Source: SW132 sp038150125
Lineage (GTDB): Bacteria > Bacteroidota > Rhodothermia > Balneolales > Balneolaceae
Direction of reading: 5' to 3'
Assembly (NCBI RefSeq): GCF_038150125.1
Contig: NZ_JBBVMF010000010.1
Coordinates: 109,698 to 173,697 of the forward strand
Length of the DNA: 64,000 bases
Under the pieces are notes generated by a model. The model ran no database searches. It saw only the letters and a list, made by a program, of their open reading frames with translations, and was not told the DNA's origin. The position numbers and the translations under genes were made by a program. Of the stretch, positions 1 to 8,565 are shown one piece after another (the stretch's first letter is position 1; every line of letters begins with the position of its first letter).

Positions 1-3000
1 AAAATGTTGAAAGGCAGATTGTAGCCCAACTGAACATTTTTTACTCGCAGATAAGAGCCGTCTTCTACATAAAGGTCTGAGATCTTAGACCAGTTTCCGT
101 TGCTGTCATTCCATGTGAATCGAGGCAGGTCATTGGATGTGCCCGGCCCGGTCCAACGCTCAAGGTACGATACCGGCATGTTTGTGCTGGACAGATCATG
201 GCGCCTTGTTGCATTGAAAATTTCATTTCCCAGCGTGCCCTGCATGAATACAGACATATCGAACTGCTTATAGTTGGCTCCAAAGTTCATTCCAAATGTT
301 ACATCAGGTGTTGGATTACCGATCATTGTGCGGTCAGCATCGTCAATACGGCCGTTTCCATCAAGATCTTTGAAACGAACGTCACCAGGTGCTGCCTGTG
401 GCTGAAGCAGATCTCCATCGCTATTGGCATAGGCATTCACGTCATCCTGTGTCTGGAAGATCCCGTCGGTTTCGTATCCCCAGAAGTAGCCAATCGGGAA
501 TCCCTCTTCTGCACGTGTTACAATACCATAAGTGGCAAAGCCTGTTCCTACAATTACACCTTCTGCATTACCGATGTGCGTGACTTCATTTTTGTTCACT
601 GCAAAATTCAGCCCAACATTGTAGCTGAAGTCATTCGTATAGTTTCGGTAATCGACGCTGAATTCGAACCCTTCATTGCTAACGCTGCCGCCATTAATGA
701 TTGGGGCGTTGTTGCCAACGTGTCCCGGAATAGGTGCTCTAACCAGCAGCCCTTCCGTATCTTTTTGATAGTAATCTGTTTTAATAATCAGCTTATCCTG
801 CCATAGCCCCAAATCAAGTCCGAAGTTCAGCTGCTCGGATGTTTCCCATTTTAGATTTGGGTTTGGTACGCTTGAGGGAATAGAGCCAGTCGTGAAACGT
901 TCGTTTCCACCAAAGGTATAGCCAAATCCTGTTGCTATTGTTGAGGTGTAAGCGAAGTTTCCGATGTTTTGATTACCGTTCTGTCCCCAGGATGCACGAA
1001 GCTTCAGGAGGTTGATGTTGTCGTAGTCATCCATGAAAGATTCATTGCTCAAAATCCATCCCAAAGAAACAGATGGGAATACAGCATAACGGTTGTTGGC
1101 TCCAAACTTGGATGAACCATCAACGCGCAAAACACTGTCGAGCAGATATTTTTCATTATAGCTGTAGCTGACGCGGCCAAAGTATGAGAGAAGGGTCTCA
1201 TTATAGGCACCCCCGGCGGTTTGCATCGACTCTTCGTCAGAAGCCACGTTAATCCATGCGTTGGCAGGATTCGTCATCAGCAGGTTTGATTTTGATCCGA
1301 AGAGATCTTCAAACTGAACTTTCTGAGCAGAAATACCGCCTAAAAGTGAAACGTCATGACTTCTGAAATTCTCCTGGTATGAGATTGTATTCTCAAGGTT
1401 CCAGGTGTACCACCGGTTCTCTGATTTACTTACCAGAGACTGGCTGTTGTTCTGTGAGGAGTTCAGGTAAAAAGTTGGGACGAAATTGTCGTTTTGAACG
1501 AATGCAGCATCAAGTCCAAAGCTACCTCTGAGAACCAGGTTCGGCATAAGATCCAGTTCAGCATAAAGGTTGTTAACCAATTTGTCGACCTGCGTTTCAC
1601 CGTGTGTTACCTCCAAACGGGCGACCGGGTTTACAATCTCCTGGGTAACATAATTGGAGATACCAAAGTACTGCCCGTCATTTTGTACGGCACTGCTTGG
1701 ATAACTCACCAAATCATCCGCATCTGTCTCAAAGACAGGAGTGAGGGGATCCATATTTAAAGCATTACTGAGCGGAGATCCCCATTCGCTGTTGCTGAGT
1801 ACGGCGTTCCTGTTTATTCTGGTGAAGTTAAAGCTGTTTCCAAATCGAAACACGTCACTCACTTTACTGTCGAGTTTTAAGTTAAACGTATTTCGGCCGA
1901 ATTGTGATTTGTCGCCGCCAACAATTCCTTCCTGTGAGAAGATCGTAAAGCCTGTCAGATATTGAGTTCTGTCATTCCCGCCGGAAATCGTGAATTGATG
2001 ATTTGTCATAGGAGCATTCTCGTTGAATACTGCGTCTTGCCAGTCGGTTCCACCCGTAACGTCCGGTGACGCTGGGAATGGCATCGTCAGGCCGGCAGAT
2101 GCAGCACCTTCGTTCATCATCATCATATACTGGCGTGCATCAAGCACGTTTATTTTTTTCCATGGGTTTTGAATCCCCGCGTAACCATCATATGAAACAC
2201 TGGTCACGTTCGGGAGGCCTGATTTTGTTGTGATCAGAACAACACCATTTGCCGCTCTTGCGCCATAAATAGCAGCTGAAGACGCATCTTTCAGAACCTC
2301 GATCGACTCGATTGAGCCGGGGTTCAGATAATCAATACCACCAACGGGCATTCCGTCAACTACATAAAGCGGATCTGCACTACCTGTGGTACCCGCACCC
2401 CGGATTCGTATGATAGGAGCTTCACCGGGTTGTCCTGATTGATTAGCAACGAACACACCGGCCGTACGCCCCTGAAGAGATTGTTCAACCCGCAAAACGG
2501 GTGTTTCTCCAATCGTTTTGGAGCTGATGGATGATACTGAGCCGGTTATTTCACTCCTTTTCTTCGTTCCGTAGCCCACAACCACAATCTCATCGCCGGA
2601 TTCCAGCACGTTTGGAACCAGAGCTACATTAATTTCGCTTTGGCCATCAACGGGAACTTCCCGGGTCTGGTATCCGATATATGAAAAGCGAAGCGTATCG
2701 CCGGGCTGGATCCCTGTCACTGCATAACGCCCTTCAATATCTGTGGAGGCCCCTCGGTTAGGGCGGCCTTTTATGAGAATATTTACGCCGGGTAATGTTT
2801 GATTTGTTGACCGGTCAACCACGACGCCTGTTACGGAGTCGGCAACGGCCACCGGCTTTGGAATTTCCATTTCGGAAATAACAAAGGTCCGGTTCTCGAT
2901 ATATTTGAATGCTAAGTTGTGTGGCTTTAGCACTCCTCCAATGATATCCCTAAGAAGGCCATCCTGTATTTCCGCAGGCCCCTGCTTTCCTTTTACCAGG

Positions 3001-3200
3001 TTGGTTTCGTATAAAAAGATAATATCATAGTTACTTTCAATTTTGTTCAGAGTCTCTTCCAGGCTCACCGTTTGTTTCCGTTCCTGGGTCAGCTCAGAGT
3101 CTGTTCCTGAAACGTAAAGTTTTGCTTGGTTAGCCTCTACAGGGTGAATGCCCAATAGAAGAGAAAGAAAAACTAACAAGGATAATATTTTAGTTTTCAT
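1..3200 (-). CDS. SusC/RagA-family TonB-dependent outer-membrane receptor with STN domain (3' end outside window)
   Basis: Outer-membrane TonB-dependent importer of the SusC/RagA family, for an oligomeric nutrient that cannot be named from the sequence. The minus frame is open from an ATG at 3198-3200 to the window edge, giving about 1,066 residues. Residues 1-23 form a signal peptide. Residues about 45-110 resemble a secretin/TonB short N-terminal (STN) domain ending in FKYIENRTFVIS. Residues about 123-205 form a carboxypeptidase-like regulatory domain (VTGVVVD, GRYAVTGI, FSYIGYQT). The plug starts with EIVVVGYGTKKRSEITGSVS and contains the SusC hallmarks RIRGAG, LYVVDGMPVGG and LKDASSAAIYGARAANGVV. 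The family runs roughly 1,000-1,150 residues, so little should be missing. An STN domain is the known contact point for a FecR anti-sigma factor, and fecR plus an ECF sigma gene lie directly upstream in the same orientation, so this receptor probably reports substrate binding to that sigma factor. A SusD partner would be expected just beyond the left edge. Confidence 0.95.
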   Translation of the reverse strand, partial: MKTKILSLLVFLSLLLGIHPVEANQAKLYVSGTDSELTQERKQTVSLEETLNKIESNYDIIFLYETNLVKGKQGPAEIQDGLLRDIIGGVLKPHNLAFKYIENRTFVISEMEIPKPVAVADSVTGVVVDRSTNQTLPGVNILIKGRPNRGASTDIEGRYAVTGIQPGDTLRFSYIGYQTREVPVDGQSEINVALVPNVLESGDEIVVVGYGTKKRSEITGSVSSISSKTIGETPVLRVEQSLQGRTAGVFVANQSGQPGEAPIIRIRGAGTTGSADPLYVVDGMPVGGIDYLNPGSIESIEVLKDASSAAIYGARAANGVVLITTKSGLPNVTSVSYDGYAGIQNPWKKINVLDARQYMMMMNEGAASAGLTMPFPASPDVTGGTDWQDAVFNENAPMTNHQFTISGGNDRTQYLTGFTIFSQEGIVGGDKSQFGRNTFNLKLDSKVSDVFRFGNSFNFTRINRNAVLSNSEWGSPLSNALNMDPLTPVFETDADDLVSYPSSAVQNDGQYFGISNYVTQEIVNPVARLEVTHGETQVDKLVNNLYAELDLMPNLVLRGSFGLDAAFVQNDNFVPTFYLNSSQNNSQSLVSKSENRWYTWNLENTISYQENFRSHDVSLLGGISAQKVQFEDLFGSKSNLLMTNPANAWINVASDEESMQTAGGAYNETLLSYFGRVSYSYNEKYLLDSVLRVDGSSKFGANNRYAVFPSVSLGWILSNESFMDDYDNINLLKLRASWGQNGNQNIGNFAYTSTIATGFGYTFGGNERFTTGSIPSSVPNPNLKWETSEQLNFGLDLGLWQDKLIIKTDYYQKDTEGLLVRAPIPGHVGNNAPIINGGSVSNEGFEFSVDYRNYTNDFSYNVGLNFAVNKNEVTHIGNAEGVIVGTGFATYGIVTRAEEGFPIGYFWGYETDGIFQTQDDVNAYANSDGDLLQPQAAPGDVRFKDLDGNGRIDDADRTMIGNPTPDVTFGMNFGANYKQFDMSVFMQGTLGNEIFNATRRHDLSSTNMPVSYLERWTGPGTSNDLPRFTWNDSNGNWSKISDLYVEDGSYLRVKNVQLGYNLPFNI

Positions 3201-3246
3201 ATCACGTGTGTTTTAGGTCATTATTAATCGATCAGTTTACACTGAA

Positions 3247-4302
3247 TCAGTTCTTTTCTTTGATGTAGACTGTTTGTTGCTGCTGTTCAATATGCAGGTC
3301 TGCCATTTCCGAAAGGCCTTTTAGTAAAAAGCTCAGAGAGGAGTGGTTAAATCTGCCTGTAAGCTTTTTATCTAAGAGAGCCTCGTTTTCTATCTTAACT
3401 TCAATGTTGTAGGTAAATTCAATCCGATTAATGACATCAGAAAATGGCGTATTATCAAATACCAAGCTATTGCTGGTCCATGACGTATACACATCCGTAT
3501 TTACCTGTTCAACCTGAATCCCTTCAAAATTTTGTGAGAATAGCGCTTTTTCACCGGGTGACATATTGTACTCAAGCTCAATTTTATTATCCTCTCCCCG
3601 AACGTTAATTCGTACGCTCCCTTCAGCCAAAACCACCTGACTCTGATTGTTTGTGGTGTTTACTGAAAATTTTGTACCAAGCACTGATACAGTTCCATTA
3701 GGCGTATGAACAATAAATGTTCGAGCTTCAGACTCTGCTTTTCGCGCAATATCAAATAATGCTTCGCCCTCAAGCCATACATTCGTGGTGTCGGCTCCGG
3801 CTATTTTTTGAGGGAGCTTTATTTCTGAATTTGCATTTAAAACAATCATTGATCCGCCAGAATATTGAATGGAGGTTTTTTGGCCTGAATCCGTTTTCAT
3901 GACCCGGTAGTCCACAGTGGCTATCCGGATTTGCTCTGCCTTCTCATAAAGCAGAAAAGAGTTTCCGGCTATAAAACCGAATATGAGAAGTACACTTGCA
4001 GCTACACCCATCATTGCCCATACCAATTTTCTGGAGTTTTTCCGGGGGTGTCCGAGAGGTTCTGAATGAACGGCGGGTTGAATCCGCCTCTTCAGACGTT
4101 TAAATTCTATTTCTGCGTTTGGTTTAGGTAAGGTGTAGACGCCTTTGTCTAAGAGCTTGCGGCCTTTCTCCACCAGCTCTGCATGCTGATCGCTCTGTTG
4201 CATCCAGTCAATCCAGCGGGCCTCCTCTTCTTTGGAAGAGTTTCCGTTCAGGAAGCGGACAAAAGAATCATTTAATAGTAGTTCAGAGAGAGGTCTTGCC
4301 AT
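3247..4302 (-). CDS. FecR-family anti-sigma factor
   Basis: Inner-membrane anti-sigma regulator that relays a signal from the STN domain of a TonB receptor to an ECF sigma factor. The 351-residue protein has a cytoplasmic N-terminal part (residues 1-90), one membrane segment at about 93-115 (LVWAMMGVAASVLLIFGF), then a periplasmic FecR domain with VWLEGEALFDIA, VHTPNGTVSVLGTKFSV and VVLAEGSVRI, followed by a DUF4974-type C-terminal region (FDNTPFSDVINRIEFTYNIEV ... LTGRFN). Length and layout are typical of Bacteroidota FecR proteins. It lies between the sigma gene upstream and the susC gene 46 bp downstream, the standard order for these cell-surface signalling modules. Confidence 0.95.
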   Translation of the reverse strand: MARPLSELLLNDSFVRFLNGNSSKEEEARWIDWMQQSDQHAELVEKGRKLLDKGVYTLPKPNAEIEFKRLKRRIQPAVHSEPLGHPRKNSRKLVWAMMGVAASVLLIFGFIAGNSFLLYEKAEQIRIATVDYRVMKTDSGQKTSIQYSGGSMIVLNANSEIKLPQKIAGADTTNVWLEGEALFDIARKAESEARTFIVHTPNGTVSVLGTKFSVNTTNNQSQVVLAEGSVRINVRGEDNKIELEYNMSPGEKALFSQNFEGIQVEQVNTDVYTSWTSNSLVFDNTPFSDVINRIEFTYNIEVKIENEALLDKKLTGRFNHSSLSFLLKGLSEMADLHIEQQQQTVYIKEKN

Positions 4303-4458
4303 GATGATTTAGTAAGAAGATTAACCCCGATATCTACTTATGAAGAGAAGAGCTAAATCTTTATTTACTGAATTTTTTTAAAGTTTTTTTAAGCTCTGAA
4401 CGAAAAAGATTTAACAGGTTATTAATATTGAAATTAGGGAGGAAGTGGGGCAGGGGTG

Positions 4459-5073
4459 CTAACTGTTCAGAAATTTGCGCAGGTTATTTATCGCACTGAA
4501 GACTAAATTGTAGACACTCTGTGTGCGCATTTTCATAACTTTGCCAAGTTCTTTGGTAGAAAGGCCTTCGAAATATTTTAAATAAATAGCTTCTTGCTGA
4601 CGGGGAGTGAGATTCTCAATTGCTCTCTTTAATTCTTTGCTATCTTTCTCTTCAAGCTTCAGGATTTCATCCCAGCTATTATAATTAATGAGGGCGTCGA
4701 ACTCCTCGATACGGTATTTATTGAACAGTTCATTTCTGCGCTTTGACGCTTTTTTCTTATTAAACAGTTCATGGCGAAGGGAGGAGAAAAGGTAGGCGCG
4801 AATCGAATTGGGGCAGCTAAGGTTCTCGCGATATTTCCATAGCTGAAAAAAAACCTCTTGTATGGCATCCCGGACGTCATCAGAATGCGGAATAATGCGG
4901 TATCCATAACTGTAGAGTGAATCAAATGTAACCCCGAAAAGTCTGCCAAGCGACTCCTCATCGCTTTCACGGACTTTCTTCCATATTATCTCCAAATCCA
5001 CTTCAGGAGACGGTCTATGCTTTGTCTCCGAAGAGGGTAGATGGGTGTGGCTTTTAAAATTCGATTCTCTCAT
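4459..5073 (-). CDS. RNA polymerase sigma-70 factor, ECF subfamily
   Basis: ECF sigma factor that should direct transcription of the adjacent receptor locus once released by the FecR protein. Region 2 is visible in DSLYSYGYRIIPHSDDVRDA and IQEVFFQLWKYRENL. Region 4 is visible in ENLTPRQQEAIYLKYFEG, LSTKELGKVMKMRTQSVYNL and a terminal NNLRKFLNS. The reading frame extends upstream to a TTG at 5098-5100, but I prefer the ATG at 5071-5073 (MRESNFK), giving about 204 residues, near the usual 180-200. The first 35 residues after this start are not conserved-looking, so an even later start is possible. Gap to fecR is about 156 bp of AT-rich sequence. Confidence 0.9.
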   Translation of the reverse strand: MRESNFKSHTHLPSSETKHRPSPEVDLEIIWKKVRESDEESLGRLFGVTFDSLYSYGYRIIPHSDDVRDAIQEVFFQLWKYRENLSCPNSIRAYLFSSLRHELFNKKKASKRRNELFNKYRIEEFDALINYNSWDEILKLEEKDSKELKRAIENLTPRQQEAIYLKYFEGLSTKELGKVMKMRTQSVYNLVFSAINNLRKFLNS

Positions 5074-5285
5074 CTGATTAAAGTTCTGTTGTGATACCAA
5101 ACAATAAAGGCATAAAGTATCTTGATAATAAGTGTAAGCATCTTTTATGAAAACTGTGGGAAGCGGTCTGACATTGCCTTTGGAATTATTTCAGAGACAT
5201 ACGTGATTCTCTTCGTAAATGAATTGTATCTGTTGCAGAAAGCCCGTAGTTTTAAAGCTGTTTAGAAACAGGTTTAAACAATCCA

Positions 5286-5360
5286 GGGCCCGTAGCTCAG
5301 TTGGTCAGAGCAGTCGGGTCATGATGGGTTGGTCGTCACGCTTAAAGCGTGACCGGGCCG
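5286..5360 (+). pseudogene. Degenerate tRNA-like duplicate of the adjacent CAU tRNA
   Basis: The first 31 nt are identical to the intact tRNA at 5410-5483, covering the acceptor 5' strand GGGCCCG, the whole D arm and the start of the anticodon stem. After that it diverges. The loop still reads CAT at the anticodon position, but the anticodon stem contains a G-G mismatch and weak G-U pairs. The T arm has lost the TTCAAGT loop and is replaced by a perfect 7-bp hairpin, GTCACGC-TTAAA-GCGTGAC. The 3' acceptor strand CGGGCCG pairs at six of seven positions. Without a T-psi-C loop it should not be a working tRNA. It could be a decayed duplicate or a retained tRNA-like RNA. Confidence 0.7.
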
Positions 5361-5409
5361 ATGAGATCTGGAAAAGATATTGAAACCGATTTAAGAAATT
5401 TATTGAAAA

Positions 5410-5483
5410 GGGCCCGTAGCTCAGTTGGTCAGAGCAGTCGACTCATAATCGATTGGTCGCAGGTTCAAGTCCTGCCGGGCCCA
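5410..5483 (+). tRNA. tRNA with CAU anticodon (tRNA-Ile2 or tRNA-Met)
   Basis: A complete 74-nt cloverleaf: acceptor GGGCCCG pairing with CGGGCCC (5476-5482), D stem GCTC/GAGC, anticodon stem GTCGA/TCGAT around the loop CTCATAA (anticodon CAT), variable loop, T stem GCAGG/CCTGC around TTCAAGT, and discriminator A at 5483. CCA is not encoded. CAU tRNAs can be elongator Met, initiator Met or Ile2 (decoding AUA after lysidine modification). The acceptor starts with a G-C pair, so it is not an initiator of the usual type. The anticodon/variable region closely resembles bacterial Ile2 tRNAs, which I favour, but a search against curated tRNA-Met and tRNA-Ile2 models is needed to settle it. Confidence 0.95.
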
Positions 5484-5559
5484 CATATTTTTCTCACCTC
5501 TATAATTTGTTTAATAGGCGCAGCGTCAACCCAGGCGTTGATCTTGCGGAGGCATGCTC

Positions 5560-5584
5560 CGCGGTTCAATCCTGCCGGGCCCAC
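5560..5584 (+). repeat. Partial copy of the tRNA 3' end, upstream of the GIY-YIG remnant
   Basis: The sequence reads CGCGGTTCAA then TCCTGCCGGGCCCAC. It matches the last part of the CAU tRNA (CGCAGGTTCAAGTCCTGCCGGGCCCAC split over 5459-5484) except for two missing bases. It is preceded by a small palindrome, GCGGAG-GCAT-GCTCCGC. It lies about 100 bp downstream of the intact tRNA and 57 bp before the GIY-YIG start codon. Confidence 0.75.
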
Positions 5585-5640
5585 TTCTTCGCCGAGGCTT
5601 CAGAGTGCGCGCACTACATTAGAAATCAAGAGATAGAAAA

Positions 5641-5885
5641 ATGTACTACGTTTACATACTTAGAAGTGTCAATGAAGATTGGCAATATTTTGGGTACACT
5701 TCTGAATTAAAGCATCGGCTCAACGATCATAATCAAGGTAAAGTCAAGTCTACGAAAGAGCACCACCCTTTAAGATAGCTAGTTATATTGCCATTTAGAA
5801 TAAAGAGATCGCTATAAATCTCGAGAGGTATTTAAAGAGTGGTTCGGGTATAGCGTGGCGAAATAAAAGATTACTTGATGTATGA
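5641..5885 (+). pseudogene. GIY-YIG endonuclease family pseudogene
   Basis: The frame from ATG 5641 reads MYYVYILRSVNEDWQYFGYT then SELKHRLNDHNQGKVKSTKE HHPL, the classic N-terminal GIY-YIG fold of the small UvrC-like/YhbQ-type proteins. It hits a stop at 5776-5778. Shifting by one base at about 5772 resumes homology: KIASYIAI, stop, then NKEIAINLERYLKSGSGIAW RNKRLL, the usual C-terminal motif of the same family, ending at TGA 5883-5885. The gene therefore carries a one-base deletion and one in-frame nonsense codon. An intact protein would be about 80 residues, normal for these small nucleases. It sits between two partial copies of the neighbouring tRNA 3' end, an arrangement I associate with GIY-YIG genes in Bacteroidota. 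Confidence 0.85.
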
Positions 5886-5911
5886 GTACTGCTTGATCTC
5901 CGAAGCTTCAG

Positions 5912-5932
5912 CGCAGGAGGTCCGGGCCCACT
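5912..5932 (+). repeat. Second partial copy of the tRNA 3' end, downstream of the GIY-YIG remnant
   Basis: CGCAGG, then AGGTC, then CGGGCCCACTT. It is consistent with the tRNA 3' end (T stem plus acceptor strand) carrying an internal deletion that removed most of the TTCAAGT loop. With the copy at 5560-5584 it brackets the GIY-YIG pseudogene. Confidence 0.6.
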
Positions 5933-5941
5933 TTTATATTT

Positions 5942-6279
5942 TGGGATGAATTCAGGGCAAAAATGCCCATTTATGCACTTCTGCACCCCAAAAATCCCTA
6001 AAACTTACAGTTTGAAAGCGACCTAAAGTGACCGGAAACGAGTCACTCGATCACTTTCACTCCCATTCGTGGGGCCACTTTGGGGCCAAGATATAAGAGA
6101 GAGTGCTAATCAGGGTCTATTTTAGAGAGAGAATGTGGTCTCGATAAGAAAGTCATATTATAAGAATCTACCCAAGTTGTGGTTAAAAGCCTCCGTGGTT
6201 CAAATTCACTTCTATATTTCAGTTTCCAACAAAGATTTATTCTTTTAAGTTAACTGAAACACTCTTCTCAGTTTTTAGC
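5942..6279. other. Intergenic stretch, no gene recognised
   Basis: About 340 bp between the tRNA/GIY-YIG locus and the primase-helicase gene. No convincing frame on either strand. There is a GGGGCCACTTTGGGGCCA direct duplication near 6070-6088, and a GTGGTTCAAATTCAC stretch near 6197 that resembles a T arm but has no surrounding cloverleaf. Confidence 0.5.
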
Positions 6280-7692
6280 ATGCCAATCACTGCTCAGCAA
6301 ATCAAACTCTTCCAATCTCTTTTCAAAGGTCGGGAAGATGTGTATGCCAGACGCTGGGAAAAGGAGGGTCGCAGCGGATATATGCCGGCTTATGATGTGG
6401 ATTGGGAACGGTATGAGAAGCATAAAGCGCTTGGCGGGACATTTCAGGATTTCAAACACAAAACGTTATCACCTCTGACACCACACGTCATCAAAAATCA
6501 TTTGTTGGGTAAAGAAACGGTTGGAATCTACCCGCTGCTGAAGAATAATACATCTTGGTTTTTAGCGGCTGACTTTGACGGGGAGAACTGGCTGGATGAA
6601 AGCCGCCGATTCATCAATATCTGCAAGCAGTATCAAATTCCTGCTTATTTAGAACGGTCCAGATCCGGAAACGGAGGTCATGTGTGGATCTTTTTCCAGG
6701 AACCGTATCCCGCCTGGAAGAGCAGGAAAATTGCTTTCAATCTGTTGCGAAACGCAGGCATACTTTCGGAGTTTGAAAAAGACGCAAGTTTCGACCGACT
6801 GTTCCCAAATCAGGATTCACATTCTGGTAAAGGATTTGGACACTTGATTGCCCTGCCGCTCAATAAAAACCGTATGGCTGATGGAAACAGCTCATTCATT
6901 GATCCCGAAACCGAGCAGGCGCTCAATGATCAGTGGAGCTTTTTGGAGAGTATTCAGAAAGTAACAACTGCTGAACTTGATCAGATCTACCGCTCAATTT
7001 ATCATTCTTCTTCAAAATCTACCGTAAGTCCTTCTGCATCCAGCGAAACGCTTCAAATTGTCTTGAGCAATCAGGTGAAGCTAAACAGAGAAAAGCTATC
7101 TCCTGAAATTATTAAATATATCCGGGATGAGCTAAATTTTATCAATTCGGACTACTTGGTGAAAAAGCGGATGGGGCGAAGTACCTGGCAGATAGAAAGA
7201 TACTTCAAACTAATTGATGAGCAGGATGACAGCATCACAATACCCAGAGGGTTCTTACCGAAACTGATTGCTTTTGCTCAAAAACAGGATATTCAATATA
7301 GCATTGAGGATCGGCGTAAGAAGCTCTCTCCGGTTATTTTCCATTCAAGTATAAAACTTCACGCATGGCAGCAAGAAGCATTAGAGCCGACAACAAAAAA
7401 GGACTTTGGCGTGCTTGTAGCTCCGCCCGGATCTGGGAAAACAATTATGGCGCTGGAGCTCGTTGTCCGAAAACACCAGCCGGCCCTCATAGTGGTGCAT
7501 CGCAAGCAGCTGTTCGATCAATGGATTGACCGAATTGAATCTTTTTTCGGGATTCCTGAACGGGAGATTGGCAGGTATTCCGGATCTCATAAAAAAGAGG
7601 GAAAGATAATTTCAGTAGGGATGATTCAAACCCTGAAACAGCAGGAAATCAGTGAAAAAATAAGATTCATTCGGGACAATTATTGTGGATGA
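6280..7692 (+). CDS. Primase-polymerase (AEP) / SF2 helicase, N-terminal part of a frameshifted gene
   Basis: The 470-residue frame begins with a domain like the archaeo-eukaryotic-type primase domain described in TOTE conflict systems (residues about 1-235). Visible motifs are REDVYARRWEK, a DxD-type motif AADFDG at about 97-101, and SGNGGHVWIFF at about 128-138. A DEAD/DEAH-like helicase lobe follows, with Walker A APPGSGKT at about 381-388 and VVHRKQLFDQW (motif Ia). The frame breaks right after the line leading into Walker B: it reads IRFIRDNYCG then stop. The overlapping frame reads FGTIIVDECHH, so one extra base near 7668-7675 separates the two halves. The combined protein would be about 715 residues, close to intact homologues as I know them. 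Alone, this half would lack the DExH box and motifs IV-VI, so helicase activity is probably lost unless the shift is recoded or a sequencing error. Confidence 0.85.
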   Translation: MPITAQQIKLFQSLFKGREDVYARRWEKEGRSGYMPAYDVDWERYEKHKALGGTFQDFKHKTLSPLTPHVIKNHLLGKETVGIYPLLKNNTSWFLAADFDGENWLDESRRFINICKQYQIPAYLERSRSGNGGHVWIFFQEPYPAWKSRKIAFNLLRNAGILSEFEKDASFDRLFPNQDSHSGKGFGHLIALPLNKNRMADGNSSFIDPETEQALNDQWSFLESIQKVTTAELDQIYRSIYHSSSKSTVSPSASSETLQIVLSNQVKLNREKLSPEIIKYIRDELNFINSDYLVKKRMGRSTWQIERYFKLIDEQDDSITIPRGFLPKLIAFAQKQDIQYSIEDRRKKLSPVIFHSSIKLHAWQQEALEPTTKKDFGVLVAPPGSGKTIMALELVVRKHQPALIVVHRKQLFDQWIDRIESFFGIPEREIGRYSGSHKKEGKIISVGMIQTLKQQEISEKIRFIRDNYCG

Positions 7693-8431
7693 ATGCCATC
7701 ATGTTCCGGCGAAGACATTTCGAGAATGCATCACCCAGTATAAATCCTATTATTTGTATGGGCTCACGGCCACCCCGATGCGGAAGAATAATGATGAAAA
7801 CCTGATTTACGTTTATATCGGAAATATTCTGTCTGAAATACCTTCGGATTATCTTAATTCTGATAAATCCGCAACTATTCAGATTAACATCAGAAATACA
7901 AAACTGCAGGTCCCGTTTGATTATAAGGTTGATGATTACGAAACTCTTTCAAGAATACTGGTCCATGACACTGCCCGAAATCAGCTAATCGTCGACGATC
8001 TGAAAAAAGTTACAGATCAGAAAAAGACCGTTTTACTGCTTACAGAGCGTAAAGCCCATATCGAGGTACTGAACCTTTATCTGAAAGAACAGTTTGAGAC
8101 CATTAGCCTGAGCGGGGACGACTCCAAAGGAAGCCAGCTATCTAAAATGAAACAGATCCGGGCGGGTCATTTTCAGATTGTGCTGTCCACCGGCCAGTTT
8201 TTTGGCGAAGGAATCGACGTGGATCGGTTTGACTGCCTGTTCCTGGTTTACCCGTTTGCCTTTAAAGGGAAGTTGATTCAGTATATCGGCCGGATAACGC
8301 GGTCGAACCAGCTGCCTGTGATATATGATTATCGTGATCGTCAGATCAGTTATTTTGAGAAGTTATTCAAAAAGAGGAACCGGTTTTACAATGACATTCG
8401 AAAAGCCAATCAGGTAACACTGGATTTGTAG
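7685..8431 (+). CDS. Primase/helicase, C-terminal part (DExH box and helicase C-terminal lobe)
   Basis: Continuation of the preceding helicase in another frame. It opens at the DExH box (DECHHVPAKTF), then LYGLTATPMRKN (motif III), TVLLLTERKAHIEVL (motif IV) and FFGEGIDVDRFDCLFLVYPF. It ends with QYIGRITRSNQLPVIYDYRD, which is motif VI plus the common C-terminal tail. The GTG at 7685 shown as a start is inside the DExH motif itself, so it is not a plausible independent start. The region is best read as the 3' half of one broken gene. No ribosome-binding site is seen before it, and a UAA lies upstream in the same frame at 7661-7663. Confidence 0.85.
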   Translation: MDECHHVPAKTFRECITQYKSYYLYGLTATPMRKNNDENLIYVYIGNILSEIPSDYLNSDKSATIQINIRNTKLQVPFDYKVDDYETLSRILVHDTARNQLIVDDLKKVTDQKKTVLLLTERKAHIEVLNLYLKEQFETISLSGDDSKGSQLSKMKQIRAGHFQIVLSTGQFFGEGIDVDRFDCLFLVYPFAFKGKLIQYIGRITRSNQLPVIYDYRDRQISYFEKLFKKRNRFYNDIRKANQVTLDL

Positions 8432-8565
8432 AGGGCTTGCTCCAAAAAGAGGCCATTGACAGAAAACCTTTTTTTCAGATTTCCATTTTATCACTATACT
8501 ATCGAGTGAGCGAAGAAATATCCTGACCCGCTCTCTCAAACAAAAAATGTTTGAATGATTTTATC

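Noticed and set aside
198..806. Plus-strand open frame of 202 codons
   Set aside because: Lies antisense inside the SusC coding sequence, which has clear family motifs; the frame has no recognisable domain.
5349..5636. Open frames across the intact tRNA and its 3' copy
   Set aside because: The translation is the tRNA gene itself (RARSSVGQSSRLI type wording), a known artefact.
6190..6215. T-arm-like GTGGTTCAAATTCAC
   Set aside because: No acceptor, D or anticodon arms around it, so not called a tRNA.
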